DNA of 64,000 bases from JBBSOK01 sp965219125. GTDB lineage: Bacteria > Bacteroidota > Bacteroidia > Flavobacteriales > Flavobacteriaceae. Shown here piece by piece: positions 1 to 9,089 of the stretch (position 1 is its first letter; every line of letters starts with the position of its first letter). Made by a program: the position numbers and the translations under genes. The DNA lies in the NCBI GenBank assembly GCA_965219125.1, contig CBDCMO010000002.1:558001-622000 (forward strand), given 5' to 3'. The notes below the pieces were generated by a model. It searched no databases. It was not told the DNA's origin and saw only the letters and a program-made list of their open reading frames with translations.

Positions 1-42
1 AAAAACCTCCTGCAAATTATCTATTGCTACATATTTATTCAT
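1..42 (-). CDS. Start of a downstream gene of the giant-protein operon (partial)
   Basis: An ATG at 42-40 on the minus strand opens a frame that runs without stop to the window edge and reads MNKYVAIDNLQEVF. It overlaps the last codons of the 1899-residue gene (stop at 35-37) by 8 bases in another frame. Such an overlap usually means translational coupling, so the operon probably continues with at least one more protein. Only 14 codons are visible, so the product cannot be named. Confidence 0.5.
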   Translation of the reverse strand, partial: MNKYVAIDNLQEVF

Positions 43-3000
43 TGTTTACAGTATTTAGTTTATCGAAAACAAGATTATTAAAAGAGTAATTCAACGAGGC
101 CGAAATTGGAAATTTAGTAACTGAGGAAACCGTAGCTGGAACAAACCGTGCGTATTCGGTTTTATCAATCTGTTGTGGCTCAATTGCCCGTTTTTTTGCT
201 TGGTCTAATGTATCATTTACAATATCCAATAGATTATCCCACTGCCAAGACCCTGTAAATTCTGAAGGCATCGCTAATAATATTACTTGGGGCGGTTCGC
301 TATTTGGCTTGTCATAATTAAAGGTGACACCTATATCTTCCGTTTTTGATGGAATTACCTCAGTCCATTCATCTAATAAAAGTCCACACTGCCTACTATT
401 TTTATTGAATGGTATGCTGTAATGAGCTGTGTAAAGAATCTTATCGCTTGCTATTTCATAAGTTTCTGGAAAATCGAAAGCTAACCACGTGTCCATTGGT
501 TTATAGGGCAATTGAATGGGCTTTAAATTCAATGTATTTCCTGTAAATGCTTCTTTTAAATTTACCACGTTTTCCCAATGATGAATTTTTTCGCGTACGC
601 GCGCTAAACTATAAACCCATTCATCGATTGGAAAATCTCTTTTTTCAATATTAGTAAGATAATCTAATAATTGTGCCGTATCTGCTTCAGAGTTTGCCCA
701 CTCATTTGCTTGTATTTCCGGCAGATCAAATTCTGGCACCATTTTGAAATCTTCACCAAAAATTATTTTTCCTGCTTTTTGAATAAGTTCCACCCTTTTT
801 TTTCCAAATGAAAGCAACACGGCTTCATCAATTAACTGCTGTGCTTTGGCAGTTCGTTTCGTAAGATCTAATTTAATAGCTTTTGCCAAAGTTTCCAATT
901 CCACGGTAAACTGTAGCATAGAATTTTCTTCTTCTAATATAGCGTATTCGTTAAAATCAAAATCTGTTACTGGAAGTGCTGCCGCTATAGCTTGCAACAA
1001 TCCATTTACTTTAAGATGGTTTGCAGACAAAATCGCTTTAAATTGATTGAGTTTTGTAAGAAAAGCTAAACGTTTTGCATCCAAAATCAATCTAAAAGTT
1101 GTTGAATCAAGTGGCTGGGGCGTCTCGGGCATTGTAGCTATCAATCCTTCGGCAGCATATAACATTTTAAAACGATCTTCTTCTGCTGTTGCTGGTGGAA
1201 GACCATCATACAATGATATTTTAGAGTCAAAAGTGCTAAATTGATTGTCCCATCGCAGAATCAAATTCTCAACTTGTTTTAACAAAGCGCTATATATAAA
1301 CCTTTTCTTTTCAAAGGCAAAACCAGTTCCACTTTGCGGCAGTGCAAATGTTGCCATCTTTGATAAAATGGTTAGAAAGTTTTCAATTATACCATCAAAA
1401 GTGCTTAATAATTGTGTTTTATTGGCTTCTATATCCGCAGTTAACGGTGACAGTGAGCTAAGGTAATTATCCTCAATATCTTTAATAATGTCATTAACAG
1501 CATCAATTGCCACGGTCGCTCTACTTTCATCCAAAAATAACATTTCATTTTCTGCCGATTTTGCTTCTAGAGGAACTGCGACATCCAATGGTTCCAACGG
1601 TCTGGATTGTAAAATTAAATTGCGCAAACTGTGCATTTGGGCGGCAATTTCAAAGAAATTAATTTTATTTGGAATTCGTTCTGCATATAGTATCCTCACT
1701 TCAATGTCTGGCCGCACTACATTATTATCCCTCACATACTTTTCTATAATATCATCCAACGCAGTCATTGCTTGGTCGTTATCGGTGTTTACTAAATACA
1801 ACAAATCTAAAGGCTGTAATCCCAAATTTGTTTGACTCACCAAAAACTCTATTTCTGCAGAAGTATTAACATCATAATAAACCGCTTTTGTTACTACATT
1901 ATCTTCATTAGGCAAAACAGAAACGAGCCATTTATTAAGTGCCGGTTCTGCTTGCGAACGTGCCGAAACCGGAATTGAATTAGTTGTTGTAGTAGGATTT
2001 ATACCACTTTCCAGCTGAAGACCAAAGCGCTGTGTTATGTTTGTGCCACTTCTGGGCGTTTGTACTACATCTGGAATTGGAGGAAAATTTCCTTTGCTAT
2101 ATGTATCCATAGTAGCCGCGGCGCGGTCATAATTGCCTAAAACTACTTGATGTACACTTTCGGCCATAGCAATATCTGCAACGGCATCATTCAAATTCAT
2201 GATATTAAGAACTTGCTCGTTGATAGCTGCTTTTATTGCCGATGAAGGTGCATCTGCTCCAGAATTTGGCAAAATGGATTTTCCAAAAGGATAGGTTGTA
2301 TTGCCCGACGTTTTAATATGATTAATTAGCTTAAGTCCATCAATAACATTGCTTGCTTCAATTGCTTCTATTGCATCCGAATCTTCGGTTTTTGTAGATT
2401 TAATTTTATCAGAACTTAATGGAAATGCCTTTCTCAATTTATGAATATAGTAATCTATTTTTATTAAACTGTGATTTTGGTCGTGCAGTTCTCTTTCTAA
2501 ATAATAACCCAACAAAGCTGATAAATTCTGCCCAGCTCTAATACCTTCAATAATTGAAAGTGCTTTGCGAACCCTTTCTGAAGATAGATTTATTTCAAAA
2601 GTTTCTGGATTGCCTTCAGCCATATACGCATTTCTTAAAATTGCGGCAGTAACAGCGTGGTTTAATGACGGTGCGGCAATGTAACCGCCATTGGTATTAT
2701 CTGTAACCAATTGTGGCTCGTCCGGTTGGTTGAAATATTTTTGTAGTTCCGCATCAGTTAGGTTTTTTGGAGTCAAAACTTTGTTCTCGGGCCTAATATT
2801 TTCCAACCATCCGTATGCTCCCAAATATGTGCCTTTTCCTTGTGAAAAATCGCCGCTATTAGTACTTACGTTGAAACCTGAAGTATTTAGTAGTTGACCT
2901 TCAATTTGAAGATCATTTTCTTGATTATTTCTGAAACGCATTGCCGCCAATTGATAGTTCATCAAACCATTTTTCCATGCATCTAAGCGATATGTGCAAA

Positions 3001-5734
3001 GGTCTATATGTTCCGTGAACGCTCTTTCTAGCTTTGCAGTTGGCGTATTCTTTAATTGTTCCAGCGCATCTAATTGTTTTTTGAGATAGGAAGTTGCCAA
3101 TTCCGTGTGAATTATTTGCGGAATATAATCGCCTACTAACGTGTTATTATTTCCGGTTATTGCAAGATTTGGTTCGTATAGATATTTCCATCTGCTTTCA
3201 GATTGCTGAATTTCAGATTTTATGTGAAGAAATTCTGGATCCTTTTTTGCCAATCTGTAATTTGAAACCTCAAGTATATTTGCCCGCAAATTCAGTAATA
3301 AACTTGTATTGATATATCCTAAGTCCAAAGCGTGCTTCAATGTTAGATAAAGCAATGTGGAAGGAACTTTATTTTCGGTAAACCCTTTTTGCTGCCTAAG
3401 TGTGTCATGCGAAGTTTTTGCCGCATCAATCAGCCATTCAATATAGTTTTTATTGTCTGTTGTATAACTTTTTATCTTATCCGTTTCAGAAAGTTCTTTA
3501 TCATCAATTAAGTCCTTATAAAGTTTGTTTTCGCTCTTTAAAAAGAATTTTGACAAAATCTCTGGCACATCTTCTTCATTATAATCAAATTCCTTCAACA
3601 AATCCATTCCTGATTTGGTGTAAGCTCCGGCAATCAAGAGTGCAATCAATTCTCCAAAAGATCCCATTATTTTAAAACGGTTAACCAAAGCAGTTGCGCT
3701 TTCAGCATAACGTTGGTAATACTCAATACTGTTAGGGGTTAACCCAACAATGTCCAACAAAAGTTTATGTGCATCTGGATTGGTTTCGCCACCTTTGCCT
3801 ACATAAGCAACATCTTCCAATAAAGGCTGCCAATCAATATCAATTTTTTTTAAGATGTTGTATAATTTCGAAATGAAAAGTTCAGTGCCTTGTTCCCAAG
3901 AAATTCCAGCTGGCTGGGGCATATTTCTTGGGTTTATCCATCGCATATCGTCCCATTTTGTTGTTGGCAGAATACCGTAAGGCTGTCGTCCAATTTTTAT
4001 TGCGGGAACCGGGCCACGACCACTTACAAAATTGTTTAAGAACCATCTTGTTTTTTCTACATCATCATCGTTGAAAACTTCGGTCATCAAACTTTCCATC
4101 ATATATCCAATGGTGGCCGGAAAAAGGGCGGTATTCATTGCCTTTGCTTCGGTTTGATCTGTTAGGCTTCCGTTATATGTTTTTTGGAAGGTATCAATGT
4201 TTAATCCCAACCATTCTGCCAGCCATTGTCCATCTTTTTTTAGCATCCAATCACTTTCAACCGAAAATTGCTTTTCCGCTTTCAGATGGTCATAATTAAT
4301 GTCGGCATCTTCAAAATAGGAATAACCGCTATCCTTATTTTCTGTGTTGTTGGTTGGCGTTCCCTGCGGAAGTATTGCAAGTCCTTTTTTACTGCGTTCG
4401 TGATTTTTGAAAAGGGTTTCAATGGTTGAAGTACTTTTCAAGGCATTTGGATCAAGCTTTAATCCCAAGACTACAATGCGGTCAAAGCCGTGCAGCATCT
4501 GTAAATCTGTCAAATTAATTTTAACGCCCATTCCTTTTATAATGGCTTCGTCAAAGTTTACCATCCATTTTAAGTCGTCATTTACTTTTAGCTCGCCATT
4601 TTCCTGTTTCAATTGGTCTTCTTCACTTAACGATGGATCTGGTCCCATAATTAGGGGCGAAGGAATTAAATTTCCGATGGATTGAAATGCAATAGTATCA
4701 CTACTATGCAAGGTTGAATTGTAACCCGTTATTATAAATCTATCAGGTAATACATTCGTTTTAGCAGCTTGCGACCAAGATTGTTCTTTGGTGTCTATCT
4801 CATTTTCCTTTGGAAATTGAACAAAAATTACTGAAACTTCAATATCGTTTTCTAACAAACGTGCGTTATCATCAAAATTTGATGGTTTTAAAGATTTTAG
4901 AATTTCTTCAACTCTGTCCTCATTTTCTTGCTGATTTCCCGAAAGTCCGTTCAACAAATCGTTTTGAGCTATTTTCTGTTTATCCGGATCATTTCCTGCC
5001 AGCCAATAAGATTTCCAAAAATTCTTGATCAAAGTAATTTCAGATGCTGGTGGAAGATCTTCAATTATAATGGTCAAAAACAATTGATGCTCGTTTGCCC
5101 CTTTTGGAATTTCTGCTTGGTTTAAAGGAATATATTGTTCCGTTACATATCTCGCCCTTCCTGAACCCGAACTCGCAACGAGGCCTCTCCAAGCGGCGCG
5201 TTCCATAGATTCTCTTTCGCCCGCTTGCCAAATGCCCAGCCAATAAGTCTTTGTAATTTCAACTTCATTTTTCGAAAGCATTTCCTCGAAACTATCTATT
5301 GCCACATCGTCAGGATATATTCGCACCCATAATTGATTAATCTGTGAACCATTATCTGCTACTTTTTTGAAGCGGGTCTCAATTCGCAGCGGCAAAAGCA
5401 TAAACGGATGCTGATCGCTCATTCTTGAGATATGCTCACGAGGATCAGAAAATTGCTGGTATTGTTTTAATACGGAATCCAAAAGCCCATTGTGTTCTTT
5501 ATATTTTAAACGATTGTTTTCAATATTTCCAACAAGGGCTTTAGTTTGTTCGTCCAAAACAGATTTTTTTGAAACATCTGCAGGCCGCGTTTCGTCAAAA
5601 CCTCTATCCAAATCTTCTTTTTGGGCATTCAACTTTTTCAATTTTTCCTCCATTAAATAGAGCTCGTGCTTCGCCTTGTCCCTTATAGTTAAAGCAGAAA
5701 TTAGATCTTTTTGTATTTCGTTATAATTGGGCAT
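35..5734 (-). CDS. Giant uncharacterised protein, 1899 aa, operon gene 4
   Basis: I do not recognise a named domain. Residues 1 to about 85 are charged and Lys/Glu/Leu-rich, probably coiled coil. A conserved-looking block follows near residue 110 (HPFMLLPLRIETRF), then one near 330 to 420 (LPDRFIITGYNS, FDRIVVLGLK) and a GRQPYGILPTTKWDD block near 583. The C-terminal block, about 1770 to 1890, has GLLLDEWTEVIP and PPQVILLAMP. There is no signal peptide and no clear membrane segment, so it is probably cytoplasmic or exported by an unusual route. It begins 4 bases after the stop of the 1116-residue gene and overlaps the next gene. From memory, similar blocks occur in giant hypothetical proteins of actinobacteria and myxobacteria, but I know no assigned function. 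Certain as a gene; function unknown. Confidence 0.9.
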   Translation of the reverse strand: MPNYNEIQKDLISALTIRDKAKHELYLMEEKLKKLNAQKEDLDRGFDETRPADVSKKSVLDEQTKALVGNIENNRLKYKEHNGLLDSVLKQYQQFSDPREHISRMSDQHPFMLLPLRIETRFKKVADNGSQINQLWVRIYPDDVAIDSFEEMLSKNEVEITKTYWLGIWQAGERESMERAAWRGLVASSGSGRARYVTEQYIPLNQAEIPKGANEHQLFLTIIIEDLPPASEITLIKNFWKSYWLAGNDPDKQKIAQNDLLNGLSGNQQENEDRVEEILKSLKPSNFDDNARLLENDIEVSVIFVQFPKENEIDTKEQSWSQAAKTNVLPDRFIITGYNSTLHSSDTIAFQSIGNLIPSPLIMGPDPSLSEEDQLKQENGELKVNDDLKWMVNFDEAIIKGMGVKINLTDLQMLHGFDRIVVLGLKLDPNALKSTSTIETLFKNHERSKKGLAILPQGTPTNNTENKDSGYSYFEDADINYDHLKAEKQFSVESDWMLKKDGQWLAEWLGLNIDTFQKTYNGSLTDQTEAKAMNTALFPATIGYMMESLMTEVFNDDDVEKTRWFLNNFVSGRGPVPAIKIGRQPYGILPTTKWDDMRWINPRNMPQPAGISWEQGTELFISKLYNILKKIDIDWQPLLEDVAYVGKGGETNPDAHKLLLDIVGLTPNSIEYYQRYAESATALVNRFKIMGSFGELIALLIAGAYTKSGMDLLKEFDYNEEDVPEILSKFFLKSENKLYKDLIDDKELSETDKIKSYTTDNKNYIEWLIDAAKTSHDTLRQQKGFTENKVPSTLLYLTLKHALDLGYINTSLLLNLRANILEVSNYRLAKKDPEFLHIKSEIQQSESRWKYLYEPNLAITGNNNTLVGDYIPQIIHTELATSYLKKQLDALEQLKNTPTAKLERAFTEHIDLCTYRLDAWKNGLMNYQLAAMRFRNNQENDLQIEGQLLNTSGFNVSTNSGDFSQGKGTYLGAYGWLENIRPENKVLTPKNLTDAELQKYFNQPDEPQLVTDNTNGGYIAAPSLNHAVTAAILRNAYMAEGNPETFEINLSSERVRKALSIIEGIRAGQNLSALLGYYLERELHDQNHSLIKIDYYIHKLRKAFPLSSDKIKSTKTEDSDAIEAIEASNVIDGLKLINHIKTSGNTTYPFGKSILPNSGADAPSSAIKAAINEQVLNIMNLNDAVADIAMAESVHQVVLGNYDRAAATMDTYSKGNFPPIPDVVQTPRSGTNITQRFGLQLESGINPTTTTNSIPVSARSQAEPALNKWLVSVLPNEDNVVTKAVYYDVNTSAEIEFLVSQTNLGLQPLDLLYLVNTDNDQAMTALDDIIEKYVRDNNVVRPDIEVRILYAERIPNKINFFEIAAQMHSLRNLILQSRPLEPLDVAVPLEAKSAENEMLFLDESRATVAIDAVNDIIKDIEDNYLSSLSPLTADIEANKTQLLSTFDGIIENFLTILSKMATFALPQSGTGFAFEKKRFIYSALLKQVENLILRWDNQFSTFDSKISLYDGLPPATAEEDRFKMLYAAEGLIATMPETPQPLDSTTFRLILDAKRLAFLTKLNQFKAILSANHLKVNGLLQAIAAALPVTDFDFNEYAILEEENSMLQFTVELETLAKAIKLDLTKRTAKAQQLIDEAVLLSFGKKRVELIQKAGKIIFGEDFKMVPEFDLPEIQANEWANSEADTAQLLDYLTNIEKRDFPIDEWVYSLARVREKIHHWENVVNLKEAFTGNTLNLKPIQLPYKPMDTWLAFDFPETYEIASDKILYTAHYSIPFNKNSRQCGLLLDEWTEVIPSKTEDIGVTFNYDKPNSEPPQVILLAMPSEFTGSWQWDNLLDIVNDTLDQAKKRAIEPQQIDKTEYARFVPATVSSVTKFPISASLNYSFNNLVFDKLNTVNNE

Positions 5735-5738
5735 GGCT

Positions 5739-8700
5739 TTAAGGTTTAGGTAACATTTCGGATGCGTGAACGGCGACCATTACTGGCACTTGATATAACA
5801 CGTATGCTAATTCGGCAGCATTCATATCCTTGCTCCAAACAATTTTTTTGTCTTCTGGATTTTGGTGTGCTTTTTCTGCCTCACTACTAGCATCAAAATT
5901 GCCAATAGTTATTGTAGGAGTGCTATTAGTTATTTGCAGAAAACTTCCCGTTGGCGAAACCTTTGGCCACGAAAGATCATTCCAAACATCAATTGGTTGG
6001 GCATCTGCAGGTTCCAAATCTAAACCAAAACGTGGCTCGCCCGGACGCTCTTTTATAACAAAAAACCACCCAGGAATATTCTCGTCTCCGGGATTATCGC
6101 CAGTGCCACCTCGCACTTCTTCAGCAGTAAGATCAAACCCGAAAAATGTAATATCAGGATCTACTTTTGCTTCATATAAAGGAGTCTTAACCTTACTTTT
6201 GGGTGGATTATTTTTCTCAGTATCGCTTAACTCTGCCAATTCACGCTCAACGCTAAAGTCTAAAGTGCCATCGGTTTTTTTATGCCATTGCGCTTTGTGG
6301 GCATAGATTACGGCGGTTGGATATTTTTTTAGCAATTCCCCGCGAATTACCAACACCACTTCTTCTTCCTTATCACCATTTATTTCACGATTATCGTGAT
6401 CACCCAGTTCTGAAGTTTTTGACCATCGATGTAAAGGTGGAATATCGCGGAGTTTTTCTTTTAACTGCTCGGGTGTTAAACCAGGCTCTGGCAAATAGGA
6501 TGAAACATCCCAAAACTGTCTAAAGTAGCTACCTCGTTGATCTGTGGGGTATTCTCGCCACAAAAGTTCACGTGCAAATTCGTGATTAAGACCGACCATA
6601 TATGCTTCAATAAATTTTTGATTCGTTTCCAAAAGCGAAATACTATTGTTAGCGATAAAGTTGATATTGGGCAAGAACAATTCTGAAGAAATTTTCTTTA
6701 ACGGTTCGTACATCGGGAGATCAAATTCAGGATATGCCATTGCTTCAACAAAATGTTCGGCAAGCTGCTCCCGTATTCTCAATGGTATGAAAACCATATT
6801 ATAAATTAACTTCGGAATTGTGATTTCAGGATTTATAACATTAAAGGTTGTGTGTACCAAAAACGAAAGGTCTAACGCTGGTTTTTCTTTCACTTCTCCA
6901 AGAATTCGGCTTTCGTTTATTACATCGAAAGAATCGCGAAGTGCTTCTTTAAATCTAATACCTTCAACACTATCGGAAGTTCCGAAAGTAGGTTTAAAAC
7001 CTGAATCTATTGGTGTTATTGTGAAATTTGGGCTTCTTGGAAACTTGTTTACTATTTCTGGTTTAATATTTTCTTCATTTAAGGAATCATCTTCAATAAC
7101 TTCATCGCTATATATATTGGTTAAATAATATAAAATTCCAAATACGATGACACTAACCAAAAATATAATGCTGAAAAACCAACCACTAAAAATAGTGAGC
7201 AACAACAGTAAACTGAGCAATGCCATTCCTAAAAAGAAATACTTGATTTTTGGAAACTTCAATATCAAACTTGCAATAAATGGCGGAACATTTTTTGGCG
7301 TTACCGTATCTGCCAAATCCTGAACGGTTGGAACTTTAACAGGAGCTTCTTTTGGTGGTGCTGGTAATACTTGGCCGTTGTTTATTCTTTCAATTAAATT
7401 ATCCTTATTTATGTTACTATCAAAAGGAAGCGTTTTCATTAATCTACTACCCGGTCGAACAATCCTTCGCATAGCTGGAGATGTTAATACTAACGGCACT
7501 TTACTTTGTTTAAGGGTATGATGTACCGTAAGATTATTAGCCAATACCCTTGCGTGTACAGGAGCTGAAAAGAAAAAGGCTTTTTCTGGATGGTTTTGAA
7601 ACATTGGGCGTAAATGCTTATCATACCAAATCCACGAACTTTCCTTTGCGAGTTGGGCTAATTTTATTTTCCTGTTTGCTTCCAAAATATCTCCTACTTG
7701 TTTCCAAGCCGCGGTCATGTAATTTTCTTGATTTTTTTGTATAACACTCGTACCAAAACCTGCCGGTACCCGAAATCGCGGATCAAGATTAAGTTCGTGC
7801 ACCCAATTTTTATCATTTGCTAGATCATTTCCATCTCTATCATTTAGCAATCTTTGTATAAGTGCGTGCCAACGGCCATAAAGTGGTGCTGTAATAATTG
7901 GATCTTTATCATCGTCGTTGTTTACGGGATCCAAACCAATATTAGCATCTGCATTTGCCTGGTCGGATGATTTTTGGTCATATTCATCGGCAAGGTTTAT
8001 AAAAGCTGCAAGATCTTCTTCAAACGGTTGTGGATATGGGTGTTCATCCCAAGTGTCATATTTTGTGAATATTTCTTGGTCTGCCTTTCCCATCGTTGCA
8101 AATGGTATCTGTAGTGCCCCACCCAATTTTAGAACGCCGCCCAATTCCGGATTGTTTATTCCGCTTACATTTACGCCTGGTTGCTGTACATCCATTTCTC
8201 TAGTACCTACCCGATTGTCAATTGGTTTAGGTTCTAACAAACGAACTAAATATTCAAAATCACCCAAGCTGCCTGTCTTAAAAAACCAAGTATGGAAGTA
8301 TGGATGCAATGTTGCCTCTTCTCTACCCGCGTAATCGGTCCAAGCAGCGTGTTCGGCATTTGGTGTACCTGCTGGATCCAGTCCCAAGCCTGCAAGCCTT
8401 CCGCTTTCATAAGTTGGAATTAAAAAAGCGTTGTAGGAAGTATTTGGTTCCAATTTTCTTGGGCACATAATACGAGAATATGCTTTGTCCGGATCTTCCT
8501 TTAAAACAGCTTTAAAATTTTGAATGGTACTATCTATTTCTGCTTGTGAATTTGTTGTGATGTTGGCATCGCCATTAATAACAGATTCGTTAATATGAAC
8601 ATGCGCCCAAGCCCAAAGTTGATCAACAGGTTGAAAAACCTCGGAACTATTGGTAACATCTATAAAACATAACGGTCTATCTTTTACGTTTACGGCATTT

Positions 8701-9089
8701 TTAAATTCATCATCTTTTAAAATTACCAAAGCAAGCCAAGGCATCAACCTATCTGCAGCAACGGACGACGGACTGTAACGCCACGGAAAATCTTCATCAT
8801 AAAATTCAATATACGGCATGTAATTGGATTCAAAGTTTGTAATCCAATGTCTGGGTTCATTTTTTACTATCGTTTTTTTATCTATCCCAATAATATCTCC
8901 CGGTCCGTAAAGCGAGATATCCCTATTAATTTCATGTTCAAGGTCTGCCCCACTTAAAGCCTTTCCTTTAATTTTCAATTTTACAGGAATGGTAGCCCTT
9001 GCGCCGGAAGATGCACCAGAAACAATTTTGTTGGCTATACCTTGACGCAACCAAGGTAAAAAGGAATATGTGGCTATGCTATCGCTCAT
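5739..9089 (-). CDS. Giant uncharacterised protein with internal membrane hairpin, 1116 aa, operon gene 3
   Basis: Unrecognised family. The N-terminus (FLPWLRQGIANKI, then YGPGDIIGIDKK near residue 50 and YSPSSVAADRLMPWLALV near 105 to 120) looks like a conserved module. A strongly hydrophobic stretch at about residues 610 to 658 (FFLGMALLSLLLLLTIFSG, then WFFSIIFLVSVIVFGILYY) predicts two membrane segments in the middle of an otherwise soluble protein. The segment is flanked by a Pro/Val-rich linker before it and an acidic linker after it. The C-terminal third contains FFGFDLTAEEVRGG and GWFFVIKERPGEPRFGLD, recalling a baseplate or scaffold-like fold only loosely. The start ATG overlaps the stop of the 1149-residue gene (ATGA), indicating coupling. 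Two soluble halves joined by a hairpin anchor is unusual for a bacterial protein of this size. Confidence 0.9.
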   Translation of the reverse strand: MSDSIATYSFLPWLRQGIANKIVSGASSGARATIPVKLKIKGKALSGADLEHEINRDISLYGPGDIIGIDKKTIVKNEPRHWITNFESNYMPYIEFYDEDFPWRYSPSSVAADRLMPWLALVILKDDEFKNAVNVKDRPLCFIDVTNSSEVFQPVDQLWAWAHVHINESVINGDANITTNSQAEIDSTIQNFKAVLKEDPDKAYSRIMCPRKLEPNTSYNAFLIPTYESGRLAGLGLDPAGTPNAEHAAWTDYAGREEATLHPYFHTWFFKTGSLGDFEYLVRLLEPKPIDNRVGTREMDVQQPGVNVSGINNPELGGVLKLGGALQIPFATMGKADQEIFTKYDTWDEHPYPQPFEEDLAAFINLADEYDQKSSDQANADANIGLDPVNNDDDKDPIITAPLYGRWHALIQRLLNDRDGNDLANDKNWVHELNLDPRFRVPAGFGTSVIQKNQENYMTAAWKQVGDILEANRKIKLAQLAKESSWIWYDKHLRPMFQNHPEKAFFFSAPVHARVLANNLTVHHTLKQSKVPLVLTSPAMRRIVRPGSRLMKTLPFDSNINKDNLIERINNGQVLPAPPKEAPVKVPTVQDLADTVTPKNVPPFIASLILKFPKIKYFFLGMALLSLLLLLTIFSGWFFSIIFLVSVIVFGILYYLTNIYSDEVIEDDSLNEENIKPEIVNKFPRSPNFTITPIDSGFKPTFGTSDSVEGIRFKEALRDSFDVINESRILGEVKEKPALDLSFLVHTTFNVINPEITIPKLIYNMVFIPLRIREQLAEHFVEAMAYPEFDLPMYEPLKKISSELFLPNINFIANNSISLLETNQKFIEAYMVGLNHEFARELLWREYPTDQRGSYFRQFWDVSSYLPEPGLTPEQLKEKLRDIPPLHRWSKTSELGDHDNREINGDKEEEVVLVIRGELLKKYPTAVIYAHKAQWHKKTDGTLDFSVERELAELSDTEKNNPPKSKVKTPLYEAKVDPDITFFGFDLTAEEVRGGTGDNPGDENIPGWFFVIKERPGEPRFGLDLEPADAQPIDVWNDLSWPKVSPTGSFLQITNSTPTITIGNFDASSEAEKAHQNPEDKKIVWSKDMNAAELAYVLYQVPVMVAVHASEMLPKP

